This document shows positions 1 through 6,065 of a DNA stretch of 23,134 nucleotides, piece by piece (the first letter of the stretch is position 1; each line of letters begins with the position of its first letter). This stretch comes from Methanobacteriota archaeon (GTDB lineage: Archaea; Thermoplasmatota; Thermoplasmata; RBG-16-68-12). The stretch spans positions 1-23,134 of the forward strand of contig VBMC01000021.1 in assembly GCA_005879015.1 (NCBI GenBank), written 5' to 3'. The notes beneath the pieces are model-generated. The model ran no database searches, was not told where the DNA came from, and saw only the letters and a list, made by a program, of their open reading frames with translations. The position numbers and the translations under genes were made by a program.

Positions 1-839
1 TACCGCAGCTCGTTGCCGTCTGCATGCTCGACGCCGCTGAAATGCGCGTGGATGTGACCGCCGTCGGAGACCTTCTCGACCTTCGAGAGGACGTCGTCGA
101 AGTCCTCCGGGCGCTTGAAGAGCCCGAAGCCGCGGGCGTGCACGTGAGCGAAGTTCAGGACCGGGAGGACGCCCTTCGCGTTCTTCACGAGCGTCAGGAT
201 CTCATCCAGGCTCCCGACGACCTCCTTTCGTCCGCTCGCCTCGATCCCGAGGCGGGAGTGGATCTTCGCCTTCTTGTACGCGTCCCGGACCGTCCGGAGG
301 TTCTTCGCGATCCGATTCAGGGCCTCCTTCGGATCGAGCTCGCCGAACATGCCGAGGTGCGTGATCACGATCGGGGCGCGCATCGCCTCCGCGAGCATGC
401 CCCCCCAGATCACGCTCTGGACGCTCTTCTGCGCGAGCCCGTCCGCGTCCGCGAGGTCCATGTAGTACGGCGTGTGGAGGGTCAGCTCGATGTCCAATTC
501 TCGCGCGAGGTCGCCGAGCTCCTCGAGCTCGTGATAATCCCCCGCGATGCCCGATGCGAGGCTGTACAGGACGTCCCCTTTCTCGATCTTCTCATCCAGC
601 GCGGAGGTGAGGACTTCCTTCCGCTCCTCCTTCCGACCGATCTGGACGATCAGCTCCGCCGGGATCTCCCGCGGCGTGCGGCCGATGTCGTCCTCGCCCG
701 CGTACCGTTCGTTCAGGTTGACGCGGACCAACTGGACCTCCATCGCCGTCAAGCCGAGATTGTGGATGTCCTCGATTCCGTCCCGCAGGGTCCGCCCCTT
801 GCAGGACAGTGGGATGCCCGAAGGCCCAAAACGAATCAC
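1..839 (-). CDS. Endonuclease IV-like TIM-barrel protein, 3' end cut by the window edge
   Basis: This is the N-terminal 279 residues of a xylose-isomerase-like TIM-barrel protein related to AP endonuclease IV (Nfo). That family nicks DNA at abasic sites using bound metal ions. The reading opens VIRFGPSGIPLSCKG and carries the strand-end motifs HTPYY, THLGMFG, GIEASGRKE, FAHVHARGFG and HIHAHFSG, which supply barrel histidines and a glutamate in endonuclease IV. The usual DTCH segment reads NFAH, so one metal-binding Asp is replaced. It may therefore be a diverged archaeal branch and not a classical Nfo. The start is GTG at 839: no other start lies between it and the in-frame stop at 875-873, and GGTGAG lies just upstream. 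It diverges from the ribosomal operon. The family call is firm; the exact activity is not. Confidence 0.8.
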   Translation of the reverse strand, partial: MIRFGPSGIPLSCKGRTLRDGIEDIHNLGLTAMEVQLVRVNLNERYAGEDDIGRTPREIPAELIVQIGRKEERKEVLTSALDEKIEKGDVLYSLASGIAGDYHELEELGDLARELDIELTLHTPYYMDLADADGLAQKSVQSVIWGGMLAEAMRAPIVITHLGMFGELDPKEALNRIAKNLRTVRDAYKKAKIHSRLGIEASGRKEVVGSLDEILTLVKNAKGVLPVLNFAHVHARGFGLFKRPEDFDDVLSKVEKVSDGGHIHAHFSGVEHADGNELR

Positions 840-1091
840 GCGCTCACCGAACGGAGGATGGCCACCGCTCGACTATTATTCTGTAAGGCCTGATATTAGT
901 ACTTTTGCGGCCTTGGACGCCGCGAGCGGCGCTCGGCGGCGGCCGGCGGGCCCCGTCCCCCACGAAACGCCGCCAAGGCGTCGCGGTTCATCGAGTTTTC
1001 GGCTGGACCCGCGAAAGGCCGCTCACCAGGAGGCGGCCACCCAAATGTTTAAGTCGGTCAGGTCTTTTGGCGTCGCACCGAGGCCCTTTTC
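840..1091. promoter_or_regulatory. Divergent promoter region between the TIM-barrel gene and the ribosomal operon
   Basis: No gene is seen in this 252-base stretch. ATGTTTAAG at 1045-1053 is a good archaeal TATA box about 40 bases before the eL18 start. The AT-rich patch at about 873-885 (ATTATTCTGTAAGG) is the likely TATA region of the minus-strand gene. The GC-rich middle holds short hairpins: GCCG/CGGC near 918-930 and ACGCC/GGCGT at about 965-979. Their role is unknown. Confidence 0.5.
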
Positions 1092-1454
1092 ATGGCCAAG
1101 CCCTCTAAGACGAACCCTCACCTCCAACGTGTTGTCCGGGAACTCCGGGAGGTCTCCCGGGAGGCCGGAGGCGCGATCTGGCGGGACGTCGCGGACCGTC
1201 TGGAGAGGTCGCGGAAGAACTGGTCCGAGGTGAACCTCTCCCGCCTGAGTCGGTACGCGGCGAAGGGGGAGCAGATCGTCGTGCCCGGAGTCGTCCTGGC
1301 GACCGGCGAAATCTCGACCCCCCTGACCGTCGCCGCCTTCCGGGCCTCGGGGGCGGCGCGGAAGAAGATCGAGGCCGCGGGCGGGAAGGCGATATCCCTC
1401 CTCGAACTCGCGGTCCAGAATCCCAAGGGGTCCGGCGTCCGGATCATGGGGTGA
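1092..1454 (+). CDS. rpl18e: 50S ribosomal protein eL18 (L18e)
   Basis: A large-subunit ribosomal protein of the archaeal/eukaryotic eL18 family, 120 residues, which is the usual archaeal length. Recognisable stretches are the basic N-terminus MAKPSKTNPHLQRVVREL, then NLSRLSRYA, QIVVPGVVLATGE and AFRASGAARKKIE. It is the first gene of the conserved archaeal order eL18-uL13-uS9-rpoN. The TATA box at 1045-1053 suggests a short leader. The start at 1092 gives the family's usual N-terminus. The stop TGA (1452-1454) lies two bases before the uL13 ATG. Confidence 0.97.
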   Translation: MAKPSKTNPHLQRVVRELREVSREAGGAIWRDVADRLERSRKNWSEVNLSRLSRYAAKGEQIVVPGVVLATGEISTPLTVAAFRASGAARKKIEAAGGKAISLLELAVQNPKGSGVRIMG

Positions 1455-1456
1455 GC

Positions 1457-1897
1457 ATGGCAATCGTGGATGCGACGGGGCATGTGGTCGGCCGTCTGGC
1501 GTCCGTCCTCGCGAAGCGCCTCTTGAACGGCGAGGAGATTGTCGTCGTGAATGCCGAGAAGGCGATTGTCACGGGCCGGAAGAAGGTCGTGTTCGAGGAA
1601 TACCGCGCCCGACACCAACGCGGGAGCACCGCGAGCCGGATGCGAGGCATCGGGCCCCGGTACCCGCGGCGACCCGACATGATCCTTCGCCGCACGATCT
1701 CCCGGATGATGCCCTATCAGCAACCGCGAGGTCGATCGGCCCTGAAGCGATTGCGGGTCTACCTGTCCGTGCCCGACGAGTTCAAGGAGAAGCCTCTCGA
1801 GACGGTCGAGGTCGCCAAGCGTCCGCCGCAGGGCCCCTTCATGAGCTTGGGCGAGATCGCCCGGCTCCTCGGTTCGAAGTTCGAGGGCCACGCATGA
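1457..1897 (+). CDS. rpl13: 50S ribosomal protein uL13
   Basis: A large-subunit protein, 146 residues, with the family opening MAIVDATGHVVGRLASVLAK, followed by NAEKAIVTG and the basic RGIGPRYPRRPDMILRRTI region. I chose ATG 1457, which gives the family N-terminus and sits just behind GGGGTGA (1448-1454). A GTG at 1451 would add two residues and overlap the eL18 stop as GTGA, and cannot be excluded. The uL13 stop overlaps the uS9 start as ATGA at 1894-1897, which suggests coupled translation. Confidence 0.96.
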   Translation: MAIVDATGHVVGRLASVLAKRLLNGEEIVVVNAEKAIVTGRKKVVFEEYRARHQRGSTASRMRGIGPRYPRRPDMILRRTISRMMPYQQPRGRSALKRLRVYLSVPDEFKEKPLETVEVAKRPPQGPFMSLGEIARLLGSKFEGHA

Positions 1898-2292
1898 AGG
1901 CGATCGTCGCCAGCGGGAAGCGAAAGACCGCGGTCGCGCGGGCGACCGTCACGAAGGGACGGGGCCTCGTTCGGATCAACAGCGTCCCCGTGGAGATGTA
2001 CCCGTTCGAGCTCGGACGACTGAAGATCCTGGAACCGCTGAAACTCGCGGGGAGGAAGGTCGAGTCGATCGACATCGACGTGAATGTGCAGGGAGGCGGC
2101 GTCATGGGCCAGGCGGACGCGGTGCGTACGGCGATCGCCCGCGGGCTTGTCCAATTCCTCAACGACAACGACCTAGAGACGCTATTCCGAGAGTACGACC
2201 GCACGCTGATCGTCCCGGACACCCGCCGCAAACTCCCGAAGAAGCCGCTCGGCCGCGGCGCGCGCAAGAAGCGGCAGAAGTCGTACCGGTGA
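1894..2292 (+). CDS. rps9: 30S ribosomal protein uS9
   Basis: A small-subunit protein, 132 residues. It has the family features [14 protein letters not shown] near the N-terminus, the [19 protein letters not shown] segment in the middle, and the very basic C-terminal tail ending KKRQKSYR, which reaches into the decoding centre in ribosome structures. It begins inside the uL13 stop (ATGA overlap) and is followed four bases later by rpoN, so all four genes are very likely co-transcribed. Confidence 0.97.
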   Translation: MKAIVASGKRKTAVARATVTKGRGLVRINSVPVEMYPFELGRLKILEPLKLAGRKVESIDIDVNVQGGGVMGQADAVRTAIARGLVQFLNDNDLETLFREYDRTLIVPDTRRKLPKKPLGRGARKKRQKSYR

Positions 2293-2296
2293 ATCC

Positions 2297-2488
2297 ATGA
2301 TCATCCCCGTCCGATGCTTCACGTGCGGCAAGGTTGTCGGCAGCGCGTTCCCCGCCTTCGTCGAACGCACCCGCCAGGGGGAAGACCCCCGGCAGGTGCT
2401 GGACGCCCTGGGCTTGAAGCGGTACTGCTGCCGCCGAATGATCCTGTCCCATGCCGAGTTGATTGACGAGGTCCTTCCCTTCGGCTGA
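2297..2488 (+). CDS. rpoN: DNA-directed RNA polymerase subunit N (Rpb10-like)
   Basis: The small zinc-binding RNA polymerase subunit N, 63 residues, homologous to eukaryotic Rpb10. It shows the atypical zinc site of the family: [10 protein letters not shown] near the N-terminus (CxxC) and the adjacent cysteines in KRYCCRRM (residues 45-46). The length fits archaeal RpoN. It follows uS9 with a four-base gap, the standard archaeal order. In many Euryarchaeota rpoK follows; here a small membrane protein and a tRNA gene follow instead. Confidence 0.96.
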   Translation: MIIPVRCFTCGKVVGSAFPAFVERTRQGEDPRQVLDALGLKRYCCRRMILSHAELIDEVLPFG

Positions 2489-2553
2489 TGAAGATCCTGG
2501 CGGTCCCGGTTAAAGGCGTCCTTTCATAGCCCTCCCACCTGCTACGTGGGCGG

Positions 2554-2688
2554 ATGGAGAATCGGACCGCCTGCATTGTCATGGCCATCGTGCTCATCGC
2601 CGTGGGCGTCCTCGTCACGCCTCTTCTTTGCGGCGCCGGGTTCCTTCTCTTGATCATCGGCCCCGTGATGTGGGTCCGCGAGGATTAG
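2554..2688 (+). CDS. Predicted 44-residue membrane protein
   Basis: A short reading frame from ATG 2554 to TAG 2686-2688. The product has a polar start (MENRTA), a hydrophobic stretch at about residues 7-25, a small Cys-Gly-Ala-Gly turn, a second hydrophobic stretch at about 30-40, and a charged end (WVRED). This fits a two-helix membrane hairpin. GGTTAAAGG at about 2508-2516 could be its own TATA box; otherwise it trails the ribosomal operon. No family is recognised. The very hydrophobic composition argues for a real gene, but the short length leaves doubt. Confidence 0.5.
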   Translation: MENRTACIVMAIVLIAVGVLVTPLLCGAGFLLLIIGPVMWVRED

Positions 2689-2700
2689 ACGCACGAATAC

Positions 2701-2708
2701 ATTTTTAG
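2701..2708 (+). promoter_or_regulatory. TATA box of tRNA-Pro
   Basis: ATTTTTAG lies about 27-33 bases before the 5' end of the mature tRNA, the spacing expected for TATA-driven transcription in archaea. Between the two (2711-2733) is a GCGAG/CTCGC hairpin. Confidence 0.55.
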
Positions 2709-2733
2709 CCGCGAGGCGGTTCGAGTCGCTCGC

Positions 2734-2844
2734 GGGTCCGTGGGGTAGCTTGGTTTGGGCGCGGGGACCTCGCGTCATCCGGCCCACAGGAAATCCTACC
2801 AGCTTGGGGTGCTGGCGACTCCGGTTCAAATCCGGACGGACCCA
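2734..2844 (+). tRNA. tRNA-Pro(GGG) with an intron in the D-loop
   Basis: The acceptor strands GGGTCCG (2734-2740) and CGGACCC (2837-2843) pair fully, with discriminator A2844. The anticodon arm is CCAGC-TTGGGGT-GCTGG (2799-2815), anticodon GGG. The T arm is TCCGG-TTCAAAT-CCGGA (2820-2836). No CCA is encoded. The D-arm opens GGGTAGCTTGGT (2743-2754), but its 3' side ATCCT (2793-2797) is displaced by 38 extra bases. Removing 2755-2792 gives a normal 73-nt tRNA with the D-arm common in archaeal tRNA-Pro, including a U13/U22 mismatch. The anticodon loop has no intron. The boundaries form a bulge-helix-bulge. Confidence 0.9.
2755..2792 (+). other. Predicted tRNA-Pro intron, 38 nt, between positions 20 and 21
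   Basis: CTTG (2749-2752) pairs with CAGG (2787-2790) through one G-U. This four-base helix is flanked by the three-base bulges GTT (2753-2755) and AAA (2791-2793), the canonical 3-4-3 geometry of archaeal splice sites. TGGGC/GCCCA (2756-2760/2782-2786) forms the inner helix. The outer helix is weak. Cleavage between the second and third base of each bulge gives exactly this intron. Confidence 0.8.
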
Positions 2845-2965
2845 CTCCGCCACTTGAGGAGTATCCAGAATGGGGTCCAGCTTGCAGGCCCCTGTTGCGG
2901 CTTTTTGTTCGACAGGATCCCATTGGTCCGGACACGCTCCCGAGAGCGAATGATAAGAGGAACCA

Positions 2966-3517
2966 GTGCATCGTGATCGAAATACGGACCTGGCGATTTG
3001 GACCGTCGGTCATTCAACCCGGTCCTTTGAAGAATTCTTCGGATTGCTCGCAGAAGACCGAATCGAACGCCTTGCGGACGTCCGCCGCTTCCCCGCGTCC
3101 CAGCGGGTCCCATGGGCTACTCGGGAGGCCCTTGCCGCCGCGCTTCGAGAGCGAGGTGTGGATTACGAACACTTCGAGGACCTCGGGGGCTTTCGCAAAC
3201 CGATTGCCGGCGGCGGCAACAGCGGTTGGCGGAACGCCGGCTTTCGAGGATACGCGGATCACATGGCCTCATCGGAATTCGGCGTGGGCCTGGACCGCCT
3301 CGTGCGGCTCGCGGGACGGGCACATACCGCCATCATGTGCGCGGAGGCGGTACCTTGGAAATGCCATCGCTCCCTTCTTTCGGACTCCCTCGTCGTCCGC
3401 GGGGTTCGTGTGGAACACATCCTCGCCCCGGGCAAGACCGAGGAACATCACCTGACAAAGTTCGCCAAGGTCGAGGGACAGCGGGTCACCTATCCCGGTC
3501 CTCACAAAGGTCCTTAA
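2966..3517 (+). CDS. DUF488 family protein
   Basis: A 183-residue protein of the DUF488 family, whose biochemical role is not established. It has the hallmark TVGHSTRSFEEF near the N-terminus (residues 13-24), then LADVRRFP, an aromatic glycine-rich middle (GWRNAGFRGYADHM), and the C-terminal CAEAVPWKCHRS (Cys125, Cys133, His134, Arg135), the conserved cysteine and histidine cluster of this family. The start is GTG 2966, with AGAGG five bases upstream. The 121 bases between tRNA-Pro and this gene hold a short T-run (about 2902-2906) that may end the tRNA transcript. A zinc-ribbon protein follows after 29 bases, perhaps in the same transcript. Confidence 0.85.
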   Translation: MHRDRNTDLAIWTVGHSTRSFEEFFGLLAEDRIERLADVRRFPASQRVPWATREALAAALRERGVDYEHFEDLGGFRKPIAGGGNSGWRNAGFRGYADHMASSEFGVGLDRLVRLAGRAHTAIMCAEAVPWKCHRSLLSDSLVVRGVRVEHILAPGKTEEHHLTKFAKVEGQRVTYPGPHKGP

Positions 3518-3546
3518 GGCGCCGCAGCCAGTGTCGACGGGAGCGA

Positions 3547-3798
3547 ATGACGCGCGACATTCGAATCGATTCGTCCCAGGGAATCATCATACGGGGATGG
3601 AAGAGCGGATCGGAAGGTCTCCTCCTCCAAATTCGCGCGCAAGATGAGGATGTCCGCCTCATCTGTCGATGCGGTCGAAGTCATTGGCTCGTCCGCGAGC
3701 AGTTCTCGGGCGGCAATCCATCGCTTTCACTCATCTGTCATAGCTGCGGGACCCGAGGGACGTTCGCCATGGAAGGCGTGAAGTTGTCCGCGCCTTGA
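3547..3798 (+). CDS. Small zinc-ribbon-like protein
   Basis: An 83-residue protein with two cysteine pairs, CRCGR (CxC) near residue 40 and CHSCG (CxxC) near residue 66, spaced as in a small zinc ribbon. The N-terminal half is predicted to be beta-strand rich (IRIDSSQGIIIRGW). The start ATG 3547 has GGGAG five bases upstream, and the gene lies 29 bases after the DUF488 gene. No named family is recognised. It ends four bases before the convergent SDR gene. Confidence 0.65.
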   Translation: MTRDIRIDSSQGIIIRGWKSGSEGLLLQIRAQDEDVRLICRCGRSHWLVREQFSGGNPSLSLICHSCGTRGTFAMEGVKLSAP

Positions 3799-3802
3799 GA
3801 GG

Positions 3803-4567
3803 TCACCGAAGGGCGTAGCCGCCGTCCACGACGATCGTTTGACCAGTGATGTACGAGGCGTCCTCCGACGCCAGGAACGCGACCACACGCGCGACCTCTT
3901 CCGGCCGGCCCCATCTTTTCAATGCAGGTTCCTCCTGCAGAGCCCTCGTCTCCTCGCTCGAAAGGGCTTGCATGGGACCCGTCGAAATGCTGCCGAGCGC
4001 GAGGGCGTTCACTCGGATCCCGTTCGGCCCGTATCGGAGGGCGAGCGCTCGAGTCAGACCCAAGATGCCCGCCTTGGCGACCAAATAGCTGATGCCAACC
4101 CGATCCCCGGTGATCGCGGGCGTCGAGCCGATCAGGATCAGGCTCCCACGGCGTGCCTTCACCATCGACGGGAGGACGGCCTGGGCCACATACGCGGAGC
4201 CGAGGAGGTCGATCTCGAGCGGCTGTCGCATCTCGGCGGAGCTGAGCTCCGTGAAGTCCTTGTTCCATTCCGTCTCGCGGAACGGATGGCCCGCGAAGCA
4301 TGCCGCGACGTCGATGCGCCCGAGGGAACCGATGGTCTGCGAGGCAAGGGTCCGGCACGATCGGGGATCGGTCACGTCGGCTTGGAGCGCGACCGCCTTT
4401 CGGCCGAGGCCCTGCACCTTCTCCACGACGGCCTGGGCGGCCTCTCTCCCGCGGTTGAACTGCACGGCGACGTCGGCGCCCTCCGTCGCGAACTCGAGGA
4501 CCGAGGCCTTCCCGATGCCTCCGCTCCCTCCGGTGACGAGCGCGACCCGTCCGTCGAGGCGACCCAT
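3803..4567 (-). CDS. Short-chain dehydrogenase/reductase (SDR)
   Basis: A classical SDR oxidoreductase of 254 residues using NAD(P)H. It shows the Rossmann glycine motif TGGSGGIG (residues 12-19), ADVTD for adenine binding (63-67), the active site Ser148-Tyr161-Lys165 (SYLVAKAG), and the C-terminal GQTIVVDGGY typical of FabG-like members. The NNAG motif is altered to CFAG. The substrate cannot be told. The frame opens further upstream (ATG 4630), but the TATA-like box at 4591-4598 sits 24-31 bases before ATG 4567 and the family N-terminus begins there, so a leaderless start at 4567 is preferred. Confidence 0.9.
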   Translation of the reverse strand: MGRLDGRVALVTGGSGGIGKASVLEFATEGADVAVQFNRGREAAQAVVEKVQGLGRKAVALQADVTDPRSCRTLASQTIGSLGRIDVAACFAGHPFRETEWNKDFTELSSAEMRQPLEIDLLGSAYVAQAVLPSMVKARRGSLILIGSTPAITGDRVGISYLVAKAGILGLTRALALRYGPNGIRVNALALGSISTGPMQALSSEETRALQEEPALKRWGRPEEVARVVAFLASEDASYITGQTIVVDGGYALR

Positions 4568-4590
4568 GCGGACCGCACGCGCTCCGCGCG

Positions 4591-4598
4591 TAATAAAT
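4591..4598 (-). promoter_or_regulatory. TATA box of the SDR gene
   Basis: Read on the minus strand as ATTTATTA, 24-31 bases before ATG 4567. This spacing implies a leaderless transcript and decides the start. Confidence 0.6.
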
Positions 4599-4670
4599 GC
4601 TCGCGGCAAAAGCAGCCAACGCCGATTCATCCGTTATGTGGACTCCAGGCCGTGAGTAGAAAGACACAGA

Positions 4671-4677
4671 GATATAC
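4671..4677 (+). promoter_or_regulatory. TATA box of the six-helix membrane protein gene
   Basis: GATATAC lies 27-33 bases before ATG 4704, consistent with a leaderless or nearly leaderless transcript. Confidence 0.55.
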
Positions 4678-4703
4678 GCAGGAAAGCGTGCGGAGCCGTT
4701 ACG

Positions 4704-5321
4704 ATGTTCCGTCGCGTACACGTCTCGACCGAATTCTCCTTCCTCCTGTCCGGCGTCTTCATCATGATCGTCGCTTGGGCCCTGAACCTGATCGGGGTCG
4801 TTTCCGGAGACCAATCATCGGGCCACGGAGCGGGCGACATCTATCTGTGGCTCTTCCTGATGTTCCAGGGTCTCGCCTTTTCCACGGTGGGTGTCATCGG
4901 AGCACATTACCGCGAGTTCGCCGCGAACCCGAACCTAGGGAAGCCCTATGGGGTCGGCTTCCTGCTCATCGCCGACGGAGGGCTCCACCTCTTGGCCCTG
5001 AACCAACACCTGGGGATTCTGCCGGCCGCCCTCTTTTTCGAAGTCGTCGCCCCCCTCCAGATTCTCGGGGGTATTGCATTCCCCTATCTCCGCCGTCGGT
5101 GGGACGCCGCGTGGCTTGTTTTCACCCTTTTCCTGATCGGCGCTTTCATCGTCACGAGGACCGTGGCCATTTGGCCGATCGGGGTCATCGAGGAAGTCGA
5201 TCTACTCGGGATCCTCTCGAAAGCGGTCGAGGTCGCGACATGCGTGCTACTGATATCCATCATGCGAGCGAACGCTGCGGCGCGGGACGTTCCAGCGCCA
5301 TCCGCCGTGAACGGTCCGTGA
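4704..5321 (+). CDS. Six-helix integral membrane protein, unknown function
   Basis: A 205-residue hydrophobic protein with about six membrane segments, near residues 10-32, 46-66, 82-98, 104-124, 132-152 and 168-188. The loops are short and there is no obvious catalytic motif. A small conserved-looking loop reads HYREFAANPNLGKPYG between helices 2 and 3. It is transcribed away from the SDR gene and converges on the cupredoxin that ends the oxidase operon. No family is recognised, and I do not infer a role from position alone. Confidence 0.75.
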   Translation: MFRRVHVSTEFSFLLSGVFIMIVAWALNLIGVVSGDQSSGHGAGDIYLWLFLMFQGLAFSTVGVIGAHYREFAANPNLGKPYGVGFLLIADGGLHLLALNQHLGILPAALFFEVVAPLQILGGIAFPYLRRRWDAAWLVFTLFLIGAFIVTRTVAIWPIGVIEEVDLLGILSKAVEVATCVLLISIMRANAAARDVPAPSAVNGP

Positions 5322-5341
5322 CTTCGGCTTGTCGTCGAACG

Positions 5342-5836
5342 TCAGCACCCGGGTTGTACGACGAACGGCGCAATCATGCCCTTCTGCCGATGACCCGCGA
5401 CAGGACAGATGTAGTAGTAGCTCCCGGGCGCGATCCGGCTGACATCGATCTTGATGTGGCGGGTCTCCCCTCGGCTGAGGAGGTCGGTCTTGTTCAAGCC
5501 GGCGACGAACGCCCCGGTATCGGCCCTCACAATCTGGAATCCATGAAAATTGATTCCCGCGTTGGTCAGCGTTATGTTCACGGTGGCGTTATTCGAGTTT
5601 GCGCAAATTTCGGGGCCACCTTTCGCGAGCGCATAGCCTCCCCCTGCGAACCCCCACTCGTGCTCCCGAAGCGCGATGTCGTTTCCGCTCAGGATGCTGC
5701 CCCCACCGCCTGAGACGATGGGTGCTGGGAAGACAAGGCTCACCCAAATGGTGACGATCACGACGAGCCCCACGATTCCGGCCACGATTCCGGCGGCCAC
5801 GTCCGCGCGCACTGACTTGCCTGCCAATCTCTTCAT
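5342..5836 (-). CDS. Membrane-anchored cupredoxin (rusticyanin/sulfocyanin type)
   Basis: A 164-residue blue copper protein. Residues 12-36 form one N-terminal membrane anchor, placing the cupredoxin domain outside the cell. The copper ligands are visible as His98 (NFHGF) and the C-terminal loop Cys144-x4-His149-x4-Met154 (CPVAGHRQKGM), the spacing of rusticyanin and sulfocyanin and longer than in plastocyanin. It is the last gene of the oxidase operon, three bases after subunit IV. It is therefore the likely electron donor to the oxidase CuA or an intermediate carrier. There is an extra Cys78 and a C-terminal Cys164 that could form a disulfide. The family call is firm; the redox partner is inferred. 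Confidence 0.88.
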   Translation of the reverse strand: MKRLAGKSVRADVAAGIVAGIVGLVVIVTIWVSLVFPAPIVSGGGGSILSGNDIALREHEWGFAGGGYALAKGGPEICANSNNATVNITLTNAGINFHGFQIVRADTGAFVAGLNKTDLLSRGETRHIKIDVSRIAPGSYYYICPVAGHRQKGMIAPFVVQPGC

Positions 5837-5839
5837 CTC

Positions 5840-6052
5840 CTACGGAAGCGAACCGTGATGCGGCATCACCACGGAGTAAAGCAATGCGATGAACAGCGGA
5901 ACGACGGTTATGAGCGAGATGACCGCGAAGACCGCGACGGGACGCGGGCCGTATCGCCCATGCATGTACACGAGAAAAATGAAAATCGCCTGGAGAGATG
6001 CGATGCCCAGGATCGCGGGCCCGGCGAGCGACCCCAGCGTGCTCCCGTCCAC
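5840..6052 (-). CDS. Cytochrome c oxidase subunit IV-like protein, N-terminus apparently lost
   Basis: A 70-residue membrane protein with two helices, near residues 12-32 (PAILGIASLQAIFIFLVYMHG) and 39-62. These match helices 2 and 3 of prokaryotic oxidase subunit IV, whose usual form has a further helix first. GTG 6052 is the only reasonable start after the in-frame TAG at 6071-6069, and it has no ribosome-binding site. The codons just upstream, in the same frame, read TILIAV, like the end of the missing helix. With the broken end of subunit III this suggests a deletion or frameshift at the III/IV junction. It is followed three bases later by the cupredoxin. Confidence 0.7.
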   Translation of the reverse strand: MDGSTLGSLAGPAILGIASLQAIFIFLVYMHGRYGPRPVAVFAVISLITVVPLFIALLYSVVMPHHGSLP

Positions 6053-6065
6053 CGCGATCAGGATC

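Noticed and set aside
24..893. Long plus-strand open frame opposite the endonuclease IV-like gene
   Set aside because: It is the antisense shadow of a gene with clear family motifs and has Arg/Asp/Leu-biased composition.
5589..6065. Continuation of the oxidase I-III frame for 158 more codons
   Set aside because: The translation becomes rich in Arg, Gly and His, has no membrane helices, and overlaps subunit IV and the cupredoxin in other frames; it is open only because of the high GC content.
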